Assembly (NCBI GenBank): GCA_014529385.2
Contig: CM043957.1
Location: 88,934,881-88,998,880, forward strand
From: Adiantum capillus-veneris
Lineage: Eukaryota; Streptophyta; Polypodiopsida; Polypodiales; Pteridaceae
Length of the DNA stretch: 64,000 nt
Reading direction: 5' to 3'
The position numbers and the translations under genes were made by a program. This document shows, piece by piece, positions 31,805 to 47,529 of this stretch (the first letter of the stretch is position 1; every line of letters starts with the position of its first letter). The notes below the pieces were generated by a model. The model searched no databases. It was not told the DNA's origin and saw only the letters and a list, made by a program, of their open reading frames with translations.

Positions 31805-33178
31805 TGGGATAAAATAAGCCAAGATGTAAAGTGCCACTCAAGTAGCAAGAAATCCTCTTGACAGCCTGCCAATTCTTAGACCCTGGGCTATGCATAAATC
31901 TGCTGACTTGTGAGAATGCAAAGTGAATATCCAGCCTCGTGTTGCATACATACATGAGGCATCCAACATCAGTTTGGTAAAGAGTGACATCTGCAGGATC
32001 ACTATCATCATGAAGACTTAATTTCAAACCTGTTTCCATGGGAGTGGCAATAGGTTTGCAATCCTCAAGTCCAAACTTACATAGCAATGTCTCTAAGCAT
32101 TGAAATCAGCCTTAAATTTAGCAATATGTCTCTCATTTGGTCCAGTGGTCAGCAAATCATCCACATAAAGAACCACAATGAGAAGTACATCACCCTCACA
32201 CTTTACATACAATGTGCTTTCTGTTGGACTGTACGAAAGCCTCATTTGACCAAATGAGTGTCAGCCTTCTCATACCAAGCACGAGGAGATCGCGTCAACC
32301 CATAACATTTGCACACCTTATCCTCTTGTCCTTTCTTGACAAAACCGCGAGGCTGTGTTACATAAACTTCCTCAATTATGTCACCATTCTAGAAAGCAAT
32401 AGCAATGTATGATTGATGTACCTAGAAAACACACAGTAGTCATACGACAAGTGGGAGAAAAAGTCTCTTCATAATCTATGCCTTTTTGTTGTGCATAACC
32501 CTTTGCAACAAGTCGAGCCTTATAGCGATCAATCTCACCATCCAGCTTGCGTTTCAACTTGTAAACCCACTTCGTACCAATGGCCTTTTTGTTAGAAGGC
32601 AAATCACATAAAGTCCATGTGTCATTTTCTATATGTGCATCATATTCAAATTGCATGGCACCCATCCAATTTTTTGAATTTTGTGCTTCATCAAAAGATA
32701 GAGGTTCATCAACATCATGTAAGCTAGACACAGCCAAAGCATAACAATTTGATGCATAAGATGCATGGCAAGGACCTGAACGAGTACGACTAGACAAAGG
32801 TGCATCCAATTTACTTTCACGCAAAGTATGCACCAGCCATTTTGGCATACCTCTAGCCTGCTCATTTTCAACCCTTTCCTCATCAAGTACATCATGTATG
32901 TTTGCATAAGTAATAAGCTGATTTGTAACATTTTCAGAAACCCCCATAGGCTCTACATTTGCCTCATTGGAATTTACATTCGAACTTCCACCATTGAAAA
33001 GAGGAAACAAAGTGTCATAAATGTCATGTGAGCTTACATTACTATTTCTAGTACATGACAACAAGGACTGAACAGAATCTTCCACAAACACAACATCCCG
33101 TGAATCAAGAATACACTTTGTTTGTGGATGATACAACCTGTAAACTTTGCTTTCAACACTATAACCAACAAAATACAT
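31805..33178 (-). pseudogene. Copia B reverse transcriptase and start of RNase H
   Basis: MYFVGYSVESKVYRLYHP begins the region after integrase. NSKNWMGAMQFEYDA and NDTWTLCDLPSNKKAIGTKWVYKLKRK (shown in part) are the N-terminal RVT_2 block; DRYKARLVAKGYAQQKGIDY follows. After a frameshift near 32400, KVCKCYGLTRSPRAWYEK and the catalytic box LYVDDLL (near 32160) are present. EDCKPIATPM, VGCLMYVCNTRLDI and SRFMHSPGSKNWQAVKR lead into RNase H, cut at about 31805. Confidence 0.85.
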
Positions 33179-33179
33179 T

Positions 33180-34130
33180 TGACAACCTTATCATTCAATT
33201 TTTTTGCACTGTGTTTGTGGCACCAAAGCATATGCCAAACAACCGAAAACACGCATGTGCTCAATAGAGGGCTTTCTATCATGCCATGCTTCATATGGAG
33301 TAATAGACTAAAAAACTTTCTTAGGACACCTGTTTTGTACATAAGTGGCACACATGATTGCCTCAAGCCAAAACGAATGCGGCAAAGCTTGACTTTTGAC
33401 CATACATCGTGCCATTTCCATAAGTGACCTGCTTTTCCTCTCAGCAACACCATTTTGTTGAGGTGTATAAGGCATTGTACATTGGTGTTTTATTCCATGA
33501 TTAGCCATAAATGCATTAAATTCATGAGACATATACTCCCCCCCCTTGATCGAAATGGAGGGTGCCCATAATACTTTTTGAGACATTTTCAGCCATAGCC
33601 AAAAATTGTTTGAAGCACATAAAAACTTTGGAATTTACTTTAAGTGGATATACCCTTGCATGCCCGAGTAATCATCAATAAAAGTCACGAAGTAAAGGTA
33701 ATTGCCCAAGGATTGAGTTTGCATGGGCCCACAAACACCACTATCCACAAGTTGTAACCTGCATGTGGCCCTAACTGAACCATCCTTTGGAAACTTAGAA
33801 CCCTGCATCTTACCCAAAATACAACCTTCACAAACATGTTTGGTAGGTGCATCGAGAGGCGGCAAAGAAGCAACTATATCAGATTTCTGCAAACGTAGCA
33901 AACTGGCAAAATTCAGATGACCAAAACGTGCATGCCAAAGTTTTGCATCTGAAATAGCCTTTGAATCCACAATTGCATTTGCAAAATTCTGCCCACACTT
34001 GTCATACAAAGTCAGCTTATACAACCCATGGCATAAAATGCTAGATGCAACAATTTCATCACCAAAACTAAGATCGTGTACTGTACATCTGTCATCCACA
34101 AATTTGACTACAAGACCAAGATTCTTCTTG
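33180..34130 (-). pseudogene. Copia B integrase
   Basis: Pre-integrase LWHARFGHLNFASLLRL and finger CEGCILGKM; core LVDSGVCGPMQTQSLGNYLY (Asp to Gly-containing variant DSGVCGP), TFIDDYSGMQGYIHLK, then after a frameshift near 33600 GGEYMSHEFNAF and TPQQNGVAERKSRSLMEMAR with the catalytic Glu. It is broken by frameshifts near 33600 and 33300. Confidence 0.8.
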
Positions 34131-35424
34131 ATCCCAGGTACATAAAGCATCAACAAGTGTGAAAGAACTGCCATTTGCAGAAGTAAGCACAATCTTTCCA
34201 ACTCCTTGAACCGGATAAGAGTCATTGTTGGCACAAGTGATTGAATTCCCATGAGGGACATACTCAAGAGAGGTGAACAAATCACGATGTGAGGTAATGT
34301 GCTTTGTAGCACCACTGTCAAAATATCACACATGTGAATCTGCAGCAATTGACATGCATGCATCATGGACACAAGGATTATAGGTACACTCTGCACTAAA
34401 AGCCCATTCTGCATCAACATCAACGTCACAGTCTCCTTTCACAGAAGACTCAACAATAGCTGCATTTGTAGTGGAACCAACATTTGCAATGGAACCACAC
34501 TCTTTCTTCTTACCCTCTTTGGCCTTTAACTTAGGACACTGCTTGATCAAATGATCATTATATTTACAATAATGGCAACGCATCTTCTTTTTGCCCTTAT
34601 CACCAAAATTTCCAGACGAATTGCTGTCAGCAAAAGCATTAGAAACAAGTGATTTTCCACTCGCAGAAGAACCATGAGAAGTGGCTGCATTACTATTATC
34701 ACCTTTTCTTTGAGCAGCAATAAAAGCGTGTTCAACTACACGCCGTCTTGTCCTGTTTTTTTATCAAAATCGACTCTTGCAACAACAATGTGCATAATGC
34801 ATCAAACTTGACAACTTCAGGATTTCCTTGGGTCATAAGTCTCCAAGCACTTGCCAAAGTTTGGTAAGAATCTGGCAAGGCATCAAGAACAGTCTGCACA
34901 AGGGAACTGTCTGAAATGACTTCACCTGTAGAACTAAGTTGTTCATTGATATCCTCGACACTAGCAAGAAAAGTGTCCATTTCATCTTCCTCATGCATAA
35001 TCTTTGACCCCAGCTCTTTACGCAGCAATTCAATTTTTGCCTCATTGCGACTTGCATAAAGATCAGTCAGAATATCCCAAGCCTGTTTTGCAAATTTTGT
35101 CGAACAAATGTGAGTAGTAGTAGTGCTCTTCACAGACAACGCAATGAATGCATGAGCGTGCACATCTCTTACATCCCAACAAGCTTGTTCTACCGTAGGC
35201 AAAATAACTCTAACTGCATCAATCGTTGGAGCAAGACCTGCAACATCCTCAACATTGCCTACATCCTCAAAACCAGGACGTACATCAATGCCCTGCACAA
35301 TATTCTAGTTGCCCTTTGACACAAGAACATGTTGCATCATGTAAGCCTACATAGGGTAATTGTTCCCATCTAATCTGTCCTCAGCAGCAAACATCTTGAA
35401 CACATCTGTGTTGTTGTCAACCAT
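34131..35424 (-). pseudogene. Copia B gag, zinc knuckle and protease
   Basis: ATG 35424 starts MVDNNTDVFKMFAAEDRLDG, followed by early in-frame stops near 35350 and 35305. The gag body 35298-34732 has HICSTKFAKQAWDILTDLY and LPDSYQTLASAWR. The zinc knuckle is CHYCKYNDHLIKQC (34583-34542). The protease has FDSGATKHITSHRD at about 34315-34274, with an intact D-S-G-A. Confidence 0.8.
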
Positions 35425-35734
35425 GGTAAATGTTGCACCTGATGTGAAAACTGCCCGAAAAGAGGAGAAACAAAGAGGGAACAACACATGGTATATAGCA
35501 CAAACTGTAGAAGACTATAAGGGACCTGTTATGCAAAAAACGACACTAACAAAAATTTTGCAAAAAATGACAAAATAGCCTGTGTAGTATGCCTATAGTG
35601 GAAGCGGAGGTCGAAATGAGCCCGAATAAAAAATCTCAGCATCTGCGAACACTCACCAAAGCTCACAGAAATCAAAGAAAGTGAGCAAGCGTGTGCTGGA
35701 GCTGCTGGCGACTAAGCGTGAGAGGACGTAACTT

Positions 35735-35746
35735 GCTTTGATATCA
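35735..35746 (-). other. Primer-binding site of copia B
   Basis: The minus strand reads TGATATCAAAGC just inside the LTR end (CCAACA), two mismatches from the tRNA-iMet site TGGTATCAGAGC. Confidence 0.7.
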
Positions 35747-35748
35747 AT

Positions 35749-36200
35749 TGTTGGAATTAGGGTTGTAAGAAAACACACATAGCTTGGAGAAGACGAAGGA
35801 AGCTCAAGGCACACAACACGGAGTGTATTACTTAGCGTGCAATGGAAAGATGGATAGCTCTAGAATAATGGGCGTATATATAATGCACGGGGGAAAAAAC
35901 CTCCTAAAGAGGGAAAAAATGCCCCGGAGGTCCTAAGTGTGTTCACACACATCACTACCACATGTATATGGTAACACTAACCCCCCATCTCCAAGAGGAC
36001 CCCACAACCACTCTTTTACAAGAATCACCCCTAACTTCTCTTGGACAAAGGTGCTATGGGCTCATGGTTATTTAAGAAGGACAAACAAGCAAGAGAAAGA
36101 GGAAGATTTCACAGGTAAGGCATTTTTGGAGCATACCACATACTCATCTACACCACCATGGACTCCTCTTCACACGTTAAGTGTCTATTAGGGTGTTACA
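35749..36200 (-). repeat. 5' LTR of copia B (452 bp)
   Basis: The minus strand starts TGTAACACCCTAATAG, a common plant copia LTR start, and ends TAATTCCAACA before the primer site. A TATATA box lies near 35874-35881. No second LTR is in the window, so target duplications cannot be checked. Confidence 0.75.
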
Positions 36201-39518
<3,318 letters not shown>

Positions 39519-39900
39519 CCTTCATTTGGTTTACCTTGATCTAGCAATGCTACCAACCTTGATGATAGAGATAAGATAAGTTAGCATGGTGTGCATAGAT
39601 GAAATCTAAGAGAATTCAATGTAATAATAATTTTTTTTAATACAAATGAAGTGAGTTCTAGAATTGGTTTCAATGATAGGAACACAATTGGATTCAATAT
39701 CTCTGCTCCAATCTCTTACTTGCTTCTATCATTGTACGTATGTATGGATGTATGTATACACATATATATCTATATGTACACACATACACATACACACACA
39801 CATATATATATACATATATATATGCTTTAAGCAAAGATTTGTCACATAAGTCTTGAGACATCATGATATGTTCCAATTATGTCTATATGTACACATAGCG

Positions 39901-39901
<1 letters not shown>

Positions 39902-39982
<81 letters not shown>

Positions 39983-40217
39983 TATATATTTGCCACATAT
40001 GTCTTGAGTTTGTCACATTTGTCACAGAGAGGCATCTTGCTATTGTTCCAATACAGTAACTATGACGTTCAAAGTTTCTATGCTTCTCTTGGTCCCCCCC
40101 CCCCCGCCAAAACCCTCTAGTTGAAGTGACTATCCGAGGTGGACATTTAAAAAGGAGCAGTGAACTCCTTTTTCTCATTTTTTTGAAAAAAAAAAAAAGA
40201 AGGCTATGATTGGTATG

Positions 40218-40268
<51 letters not shown>

Positions 40269-40338
40269 CATAGATAGATATATTGAGATCTCATTGGATG
40301 TTCCTACAACATTTCAAAATCTCCTTTTATCAAGACGT

Positions 40339-40361
<23 letters not shown>
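39902..40361. repeat. Dense microsatellite cluster
   Basis: (CT)n(CA)n at 39902-39979, poly-C near 40095, poly-A near 40187, (CT)n at 40219-40266 and (GT)n at 40336-40361 running into (GA)n. No gene is visible between the tracts. Confidence 0.9.
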
Positions 40362-40416
<55 letters not shown>

Positions 40417-40492
40417 GAAACAAAAATAACCCATGTTGTGAGATATATCTTTTGGGATTGTTCCGATGGCATTAAAAATTTTCTTCTTGTTT

Positions 40493-40537
<45 letters not shown>

Positions 40538-40719
40538 CTCCTACCCATAGATATTCACTTTTGTTGAAGGCTTGTCTTGTAACTTTTAAAGTCACTTTAA
40601 ATTGTTGCTACACGTGAGTATTTTGTTATGTCTTCCTCTCTCCTCTTGCGTCATTTGTTGGACTTTGCATTTCAACATATTAAATATGACACTTAATAAT
40701 TGTCCTCTCCCCCTCCCCC

Positions 40720-40758
<39 letters not shown>

Positions 40759-40759
<1 letters not shown>

Positions 40760-41079
40760 TTTAGATTGACACCCTTGCCTGCCAAAATTTAAGCAATTTA
40801 TAGATTTTTAAGCATGGCCCACATGTTAACTCTTAAAAATAAAAAGAACAAAATATCAAAGAATTGGTAAAAGGCCATCAACTGGGAAATCTCTCTACCC
40901 ATTTGGGGTGTTCTCTCTCGTTGATTTTAGATTGGCATCCTTGCTTGCCAAATTTAAGGAATTTATAGATTTTTAAGCATGGCTCACATGTTAACTCTTA
41001 AAAATAAAAAGAACAAAATATCCAAGAATTGGTAAAAGGTCCATCAACTAGAAAATCTCTCTATCCATTTGGGGTGTTA
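40759..41079. repeat. Internal tandem duplication of about 166 bp in unit 1
   Basis: Copies at 40759-40912 and 40925-41079, both running from TTTTAGATTG to CATTTGGGGTGTT. They differ at roughly 10 sites, more than the two 3.48-kb units differ over the same length, so this duplication is older. The same pair is seen in unit 2 at 44248-44401 and 44414-44568. Confidence 0.9.
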
Positions 41080-41285
41080 TGTGAGGGTTGGTATTTGTTG
41101 GGCATTTAGTCCATATTTTACGGGTGAAAAACTTTAGCTATCCTTTTAAAAATACACTAATACTAAAAAATAATATCTTGAAAATTTGAAAAGTGCGTGA
41201 GCTCAACGGTAAAATCTTTCTTTTTCTCTCTCTCCTTCATAAATGTATATGTGTATGTACACATGCAATGTGATGGTCTCTCTCC

Positions 41286-41317
<32 letters not shown>

Positions 41318-41326
41318 AGCAATGTG

Positions 41327-41378
<52 letters not shown>

Positions 41379-42104
41379 GGTCAATAATGTGGATAACGAT
41401 CCTTGCATTTGCATGTCATGCATGTCCTCAAAGCGTGACAACCCCAAGTCGACGTTAGGCGAGCTTTTTTCTTTTTGTCAAGCTCCTTGAAGAAATACAT
41501 ACTTCCAAAATTTTCTAAAATATATCTATATTGGGCTTGAAAAAAGCCCCTTGAAAAGATAAAACCAAATATATCTTCAAAAATTACATTTCCATTAAAC
41601 AAAAAAAATCATTTAATTTTTTTTTGTTATATCTTCAAAAAATAAATTCGCATTAAGTAACAAAACCTCCACTAAAGTTATCCCATTTTTGGTATGTATA
41701 ATCAAACTTCAACATTTATTTTATGTGGAATAGAAAGTCTCTTGCTTTTACATTTGAAAAAGCTTGTCACTTCTTCAAAGAGTGACAAGTGGATGCCTTC
41801 TCCTTCCTTGAAAATTTTAAGCTGCAGTATAAAGAGTATAGATGGATGCAGTTGAGAATTATATCTTTACTTATGAGCTTTTTGACTTTGCTACTTTTCG
41901 TCACTGAAGAACCTACCTCCTATACTTTAAAGCAAAAACTCTTTCCGTTTATCTATTGTACAAAAACATTGGAATGATATTTCATTCCTACTTGAATGTA
42001 CAAAAATGCATCAAATACTCATACATTTTTGTGCATTCCCCCCCCCCCGCGTGACACGTGGTGAGCTCAAATCAATCCGGCTAGTGTTCCTTGCGCCTCC
42101 CAAC

Positions 42105-42137
<33 letters not shown>

Positions 42138-43251
42138 AGAGGTGATCGAAGGTCGTTGGCCAAACTAGTCAAGCTAAAGTATGGGCCAATGAACGGAGCA
42201 AGTGAACGAGGCAACAAATGTTTGGGTAGTGTTCGACAAATGTGTACCTTAGCTTAGCTTAGAGCTGGTTGAAAAATCAAAACAATCAATTGAAGGGAAG
42301 GGAGGAAGGAGAAAAATTTTAAGAAAATAGATTTAAATTACAAAAATACAAGTTATTTTTTGGAAAAAGAGGCAAATAAAATTAGAACAAAGAATAATGT
42401 ACAAATAATATGGTGGAGGTAGTAACCCTTTAACGTGTCTCTATCTGTGAGATGAAGGCTAAATGCCAAAAGTCAGAGAAGCACGCGATAAAGAGGGGGA
42501 GCGAAAGAAAGAGAGAGAGGCCGCCGCCGTACTCGTAATGTACAAAGGAGGGGGGAGGGATATCCCCAAAACTGAAAAATGACACCAGATGGAGGCTCTC
42601 ATCTATATGTATTCTATAACGGCAGTGAGAGTGCCCTTTACATGCGTCGAGAGCTGCGATTTGAAGGCTACAATCCAAAAGTCCTCTGCGCACGATAAAG
42701 AAAGAGAGAGAAAGAGAGAGAGAGAGGCCACCGAACGCAGCCGACCGTACTAGTCCTTAATATACGAGAGAAGCGAATAGCTTAGAAAGTCACTTCAAGG
42801 CAGTGTTCGGGAAAAGTGTGCCTCAGCTAAGCCTTGAGCCGGTTGCAAAATCAAAGTAGCCGATTGAGGAGAGGGCAAGAAGGAGAAATTCCGCTTTAAA
42901 TACATGGAAAATAGTGTAATTTGCCAAGAATACTTGCTAGTATTGTAAAATTTCCGGTTCAGATTTGTCCTCGAGGGATTTTTGTATGTTTGTAAAAATG
43001 ATTTTTCTCGAACATTGCTTCAGGGACTTCTGCATAATAGTCCTCTTCCCACTTCACCTTTGTAAAGAGATCAATGGTTTAGGAAATTGGAATTTGGAAT
43101 GTGTAGCGCACTGGACAGACGATTTATTTAGTCGGGTCCATCGAGTGTGTGAAATTGCGTGGGCCCCATTTCCTCATTTGACAACCTGGAGGCTGGATGG
43201 ATGAAGGGTCTTAGGGGCAGGTACATGTGGACTCATTTAATTGTCGCAAAT

Positions 43252-43289
<38 letters not shown>

Positions 43290-43364
43290 GTGTCTTCCTC
43301 CATTTGTGACAAAGAGCCAGGCTTCTCTCCAGAATCCACAATGTGGGTCAACTGAGCAGCGAGG

Positions 43365-43422
<58 letters not shown>

Positions 43423-43498
43423 ATTGCCTTGGACCAAGAGTTGGCAGCCTGGCAATCTGCTAGTGTGGAGGTCACGATCTCCTCACATTGAGCTTCAC

Positions 43499-43555
<57 letters not shown>

Positions 43556-43636
43556 TTCCCCGATCGTTCGTCACCTTCTCCCTCGTTGCGCAGGAAAAGA
43601 TCAGAGAGGGAGGGAGGAGAGGAAAGTGCAGCAGCC

Positions 43637-43757
43637 ATGGCTGCCGGCAATAATCCTGTAACGCTGCCGTTTTTGTTAACAGTAACCAGTATAGTGGTAG
43701 CAAGCTATAGCTGGAGCAGCACCGACGAAAGCCTGCCATTGTGGTGGAGCGCATACG
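43637..43757 (+). pseudogene. Orphan first exon of a putative membrane-protein gene (unit 1)
   Basis: Identical in coding content to 47087-47207: GCAGCCATGG start context, 40 codons plus one base, hydrophobic segment LPFLLTVTSIVVASYSW, donor G/GTACCC. Downstream of it lies the hybrid (GA)n tract and then the start of unit 2, so its second exon is absent. It is a promoter plus first exon left alone by the duplication. Confidence 0.5.
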
Positions 43758-43869
43758 GTACCCCCCCGTCCCCCCCCCCCCCCCCCCCCTTTTCTCTCTA
43801 CAGTGTTTCTGTGCGAAAGAGAGGGAGCTAACATGCTATTCTCTCTACAATGTGTGCGCGTGTGTGTGT

Positions 43870-43872
<3 letters not shown>

Positions 43873-43907
<35 letters not shown>

Positions 43908-43983
43908 GAAACAAAAATAACCCATGTTGTGAGATATATCTTTTGGGATTGTTCCGATGGCATTAAAAATTTTCTTCTTGTTT

Positions 43984-44022
<39 letters not shown>

Positions 44023-44204
44023 CTCCTACCCATAGATATTCACTTTTGTTGAAGGCTTGTCTTGTAACTTTTAAAGTCACTTTAAATTGTTGCTACACGT
44101 GAGTATTTTGTTATGTCTTCCTCTCTCCTCTTGCGTCATTTGTTGGACTTTGCATTTCAACATATTAAATATGACACTTAATAATTGTCCTCTCCCCCTC
44201 CCCC

Positions 44205-44248
<44 letters not shown>

Positions 44249-44773
44249 TTTAGATTGACACCCTTGCCTGCCAAAATTTAAGCAATTTATAGATTTTTAA
44301 GCATGGCCCACATGTTAACTCTTAAAAATAAAAAGAACAAAATATCAAAGAATTGGTAAAAGGCCATCAACTGGGAAATCTCTCTACCCATTTGGGGTGT
44401 TCTCTCTCGTTGATTTTAGATTGGCATCCTTGCTTGCCAAATTTAAGGAATTTATAGATTTTTAAGCATGGCTCACATGTTAACTCTTAAAAATAAAAAG
44501 AACAAAATATCCAAGAATTGGTAAAAGGTCCATCAACTAGAAAATCTCTCTATCCATTTGGGGTGTTATGTGAGGGTTGGTATTTGTTGGGCATTTAGTC
44601 CATATTTTACGGGTGAAAAACTTTAGCTATCCTTTTAAAAATACACTAATACTAAAAAATAATATCTTGAAAATTTGAAAAGTGCGTGAGCTCAACGGTA
44701 AAATCTTTCTTTTTCTCTCTCTCCTTCATAAATGTATATGTGTATGTACACATGCAATGTGATGGTCTCTCTC

Positions 44774-44806
<33 letters not shown>

Positions 44807-44813
44807 AGCAATG

Positions 44814-44862
<49 letters not shown>

Positions 44863-45587
44863 GGTCAATAATGTGGATAACGATCCTTGCATTTGCATGT
44901 CATGCATGTCCTCAAAGTGTGACAACCCCAAGTCGACGTTAGGCGAGCTTTTTTCTTTTTCTCAAGCTCCTTGAAGAAATACATACTTCCAAAATTTTCT
45001 AAAATATATCTATATTGGGCTTGAAAAAAGCCCCTTGAAAAGATAAAACCAAATATATCTTCAAAAATTACATTTCCATTAAACAAAAAAAATCATTTAA
45101 TTTTTTTTTGTTATATCTTCAAAAAATAAATTCGCATTAAGTAACAAAACCTCCACTAAAGTTATCCCATTTTTGGTATGTACAATCAAACTTCAACATT
45201 TATTTTATGTGGAATAGAAAGTCTCTTGCTTTTACATTTGAAAAGGCTTGTCACTTCTTCAAAGAGTGACAAGTGGATGCCTTCTCCTTCCTTGAAAATT
45301 TTAAGCTGCAGTATAAAGAGTATAGATGGATGCAGTTGAGAATTATATCTTTACTTATGAGCTTTTTGACTTTGCTACTTTTCGTCACTGAAGAACCTAC
45401 CTCCTATACTTTAAAGCAAAAACTCTTTCCGTTTATCTATTGTACAAAAACATTGGAATGATATTTCATTCCTACTTGAATGTACAAAAATGCATCAAAT
45501 ACTCATACATTTTTGTGCATTCCCCCCCCCCGCGTGACACGTGGTGAGCTCAAATCAATCCGGCTAGTGTTCCTTGCGCCTCCCAAC

Positions 45588-45618
<31 letters not shown>

Positions 45619-46731
45619 AGAGGTGATCGAAGGTCGTTGGCCAAACTAGTCAAGCTAAAGTATGGGCCAATGAACGGAGCAAGTGAACGAGGCAACAAAT
45701 GTTTGGGTAGTGTTCGACAAATGTGTACCTTAGCTTAGCTTAGAGCTGGTTGAAAAATCAAAACAATCAATTGAAGGGAAGGGAGGAAGGAGAAAAATTT
45801 TAAGAAAATAGATTTAAATTACAAAAATATAAGTTATTTTTTGGAAAAAGAGGCAAATAAAATTAGAACAAAGAATAATGTACAAATAATATGGTGGAGG
45901 TAGTAACCCTTTAACGTGTCTCTATCTGTGAGATGAAGGCTAAATGCCAAAAGTCAGAGAAGCACGCGATAAAGAGGGGAGCGAAAGAAAGAGAGAGAGG
46001 CCGCCGCCGTACTCGTAATGTACAAAGGAGGGGGGAGGGATATCCCCAAAACTGAAAAATGACACCAGATGGAGGCTCTCATCTATATGTATTCTATAAC
46101 GGCAGTGAGAGTGCCCTTTACATGCGTCGAGAGCTGCGATTTGAAGGCTACAATCCAAAAGTCCTCTGCGCACGATAAAGAAAGAGAGAGAAAGAGAGAG
46201 AGAGAGGCCACCGAACGCAGCCGACCGTACTAGTCCTTAATATACGAGAGAAGCGAATAGCTTAGAAAGTCACTTCAAGGCAGTGTTCGGGAAAAGTGTG
46301 CCTCAGCTAAGCCTTGAGCCGGTTGCAAAATCAAAGTAGCCGATTGAGGAGAGGGCAAGAAGGAGAAATTCCGCTTTAAATACATGGAAAATAGTATAAT
46401 TTGCCAAAAATACTTGCTAGTATTGTAAAATTTCCGGTTCAGATTTGTCCTCGAGGGATTTTTGTATGTTTGTAAAAATGATTTTTCCCGAACATTGCTT
46501 CAGGGACTTCTGCATAATAGTCCTCTTCCCACTTCACCTTTGTAAAGAGATCAATGGTTTAGGAAATTGGAATTTGGAATGTGTAGCGCACTGGACAGAC
46601 GATTTATTTAGTCGGGTCCATCGAGTGTGTGAAATTGCGTGGGCCCCATTTCCTCATTTGACAACCTGGAGGCTGGATGGATGAAGGGTCTTAGGGGCAG
46701 GTACATGTGGACTCATTTAATTGTCGCAAAT

Positions 46732-46767
<36 letters not shown>

Positions 46768-46842
46768 GTGTCTTCCTCCATTTGTGACAAAGAGCCAGGC
46801 TTCTCTCCAGAATCCACAATGTGGGTCAACTGAGCAGCGAGG

Positions 46843-46880
<38 letters not shown>

Positions 46881-46956
46881 ATTGCCTTGGACCAAGAGTT
46901 GGCAGCCTGGCAATCTGCTAGTGTGGAGGTCACGATCTCCTCACATTGAGCTTCAC

Positions 46957-47005
<49 letters not shown>

Positions 47006-47217
47006 TTCCCCGATCGTTCGTCACCTTCTCCCTCGTTGCGCAGGAAAAGATCAGAGAGGGAGGGAGGAGAGGAAAGTGCAGCAGCCATGGCTGCCGGCAA
47101 TAATCCTGTAACGCTGCCGTTTTTGTTAACAGTAACCAGTATAGTGGTAGCAAGCTATAGCTGGAGCAGCACCGACGAAAGCCTGCCATTGTGGTGGAGC
47201 GCATACGGTACCCCCCC

Positions 47218-47250
<33 letters not shown>

Positions 47251-47330
47251 TTTTCTCTCTACAGTGTTTCTGTGCGAAAGAGAGGGAGCTAACATGCTAT
47301 TCTCTCTACAATGTGTGCGCGTGTGTGTGT

Positions 47331-47362
<32 letters not shown>
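43873..47362. repeat. 3.48-kb tandem segmental duplication, unit 2
   Basis: Direct copy of unit 1. Its left boundary tract is a hybrid: the flank to its left (GTGTGTGTCT) matches that of the right-hand tract at 47333, while the flank to its right (GAAGATGAAAC) matches that of the left-hand tract at 40411. Confidence 0.95.
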
Positions 47363-47367
<5 letters not shown>

Positions 47368-47529
47368 CGGGAGCTATCATCTTGAGAGCTGATTGGATGG
47401 CATTGTAGGTCATCCACTGGTGTATGGGCCACGGTGGCTGGGCTTGCTGGCATTTCCCTTCTTGCAGCTGGTCATCCCCTACATCCTCTATCAAGTTGCA
47501 TGCCACGACGAGAGGCTCGATGGCCAAAG
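47087..47529 (+). CDS. Putative two-exon (or longer) small membrane-protein gene
   Basis: Exon 1 (47087-47207) begins MAAGNNPVTLPFLLTVTS and ends SAY plus one base. Exon 2 (47409-47529) follows a TGTAG acceptor and supplies the two missing bases, giving G, then HPLVYGPRWLGLLAFPFLQL and VIPYILYQVACHDERLDGQ; its donor is AAAG/GTACCC. The phase match between independent exons and the two hydrophobic segments support a real gene. The start context GCAGCCATGG is optimal, and CT-rich leader sequence precedes it. The intron contains poly-C and (GA)n tracts. I do not recognise the family. Later exons are uncertain. Confidence 0.5.

Larger units (their letters stand above)
31800..36200 (-). mobile_element. 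Ty1/copia element B, 3' truncated
   Basis: On the minus strand: 5' LTR (36200-35749), primer site, gag, protease, integrase, RT and part of RNase H, ending at about 31800 in the KRISCYLSGTLHLGLFYPKG region. The rest of RNase H, the purine tract and the 3' LTR are missing and replaced by the primer-site region of copia A. Many frameshifts and stops show that it is old. Confidence 0.85.
40362..43872. repeat. 3.48-kb tandem segmental duplication, unit 1
   Basis: From the (GA)n tract at 40362 to the one at 43873 the sequence matches unit 2 (43873-47362) almost base for base apart from microsatellite lengths. The offset is 3491 at the start and 3461 at the end; the loss is in CT and C tracts. Substitutions are few. 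The unit holds CT-rich promoter-like sequence and a putative first exon near its right end, but otherwise no gene. Confidence 0.95.

Noticed and set aside
41789-41977. 62-codon hydrophobic frame repeated exactly at 45273-45461
   Set aside because: Its conservation only reflects the recent 3.48-kb duplication, so it is no evidence for coding.
40362-47362. CRISPR-like or satellite array
   Set aside because: Only two long units exist, with microsatellite borders; there are no short repeats with unique spacers.
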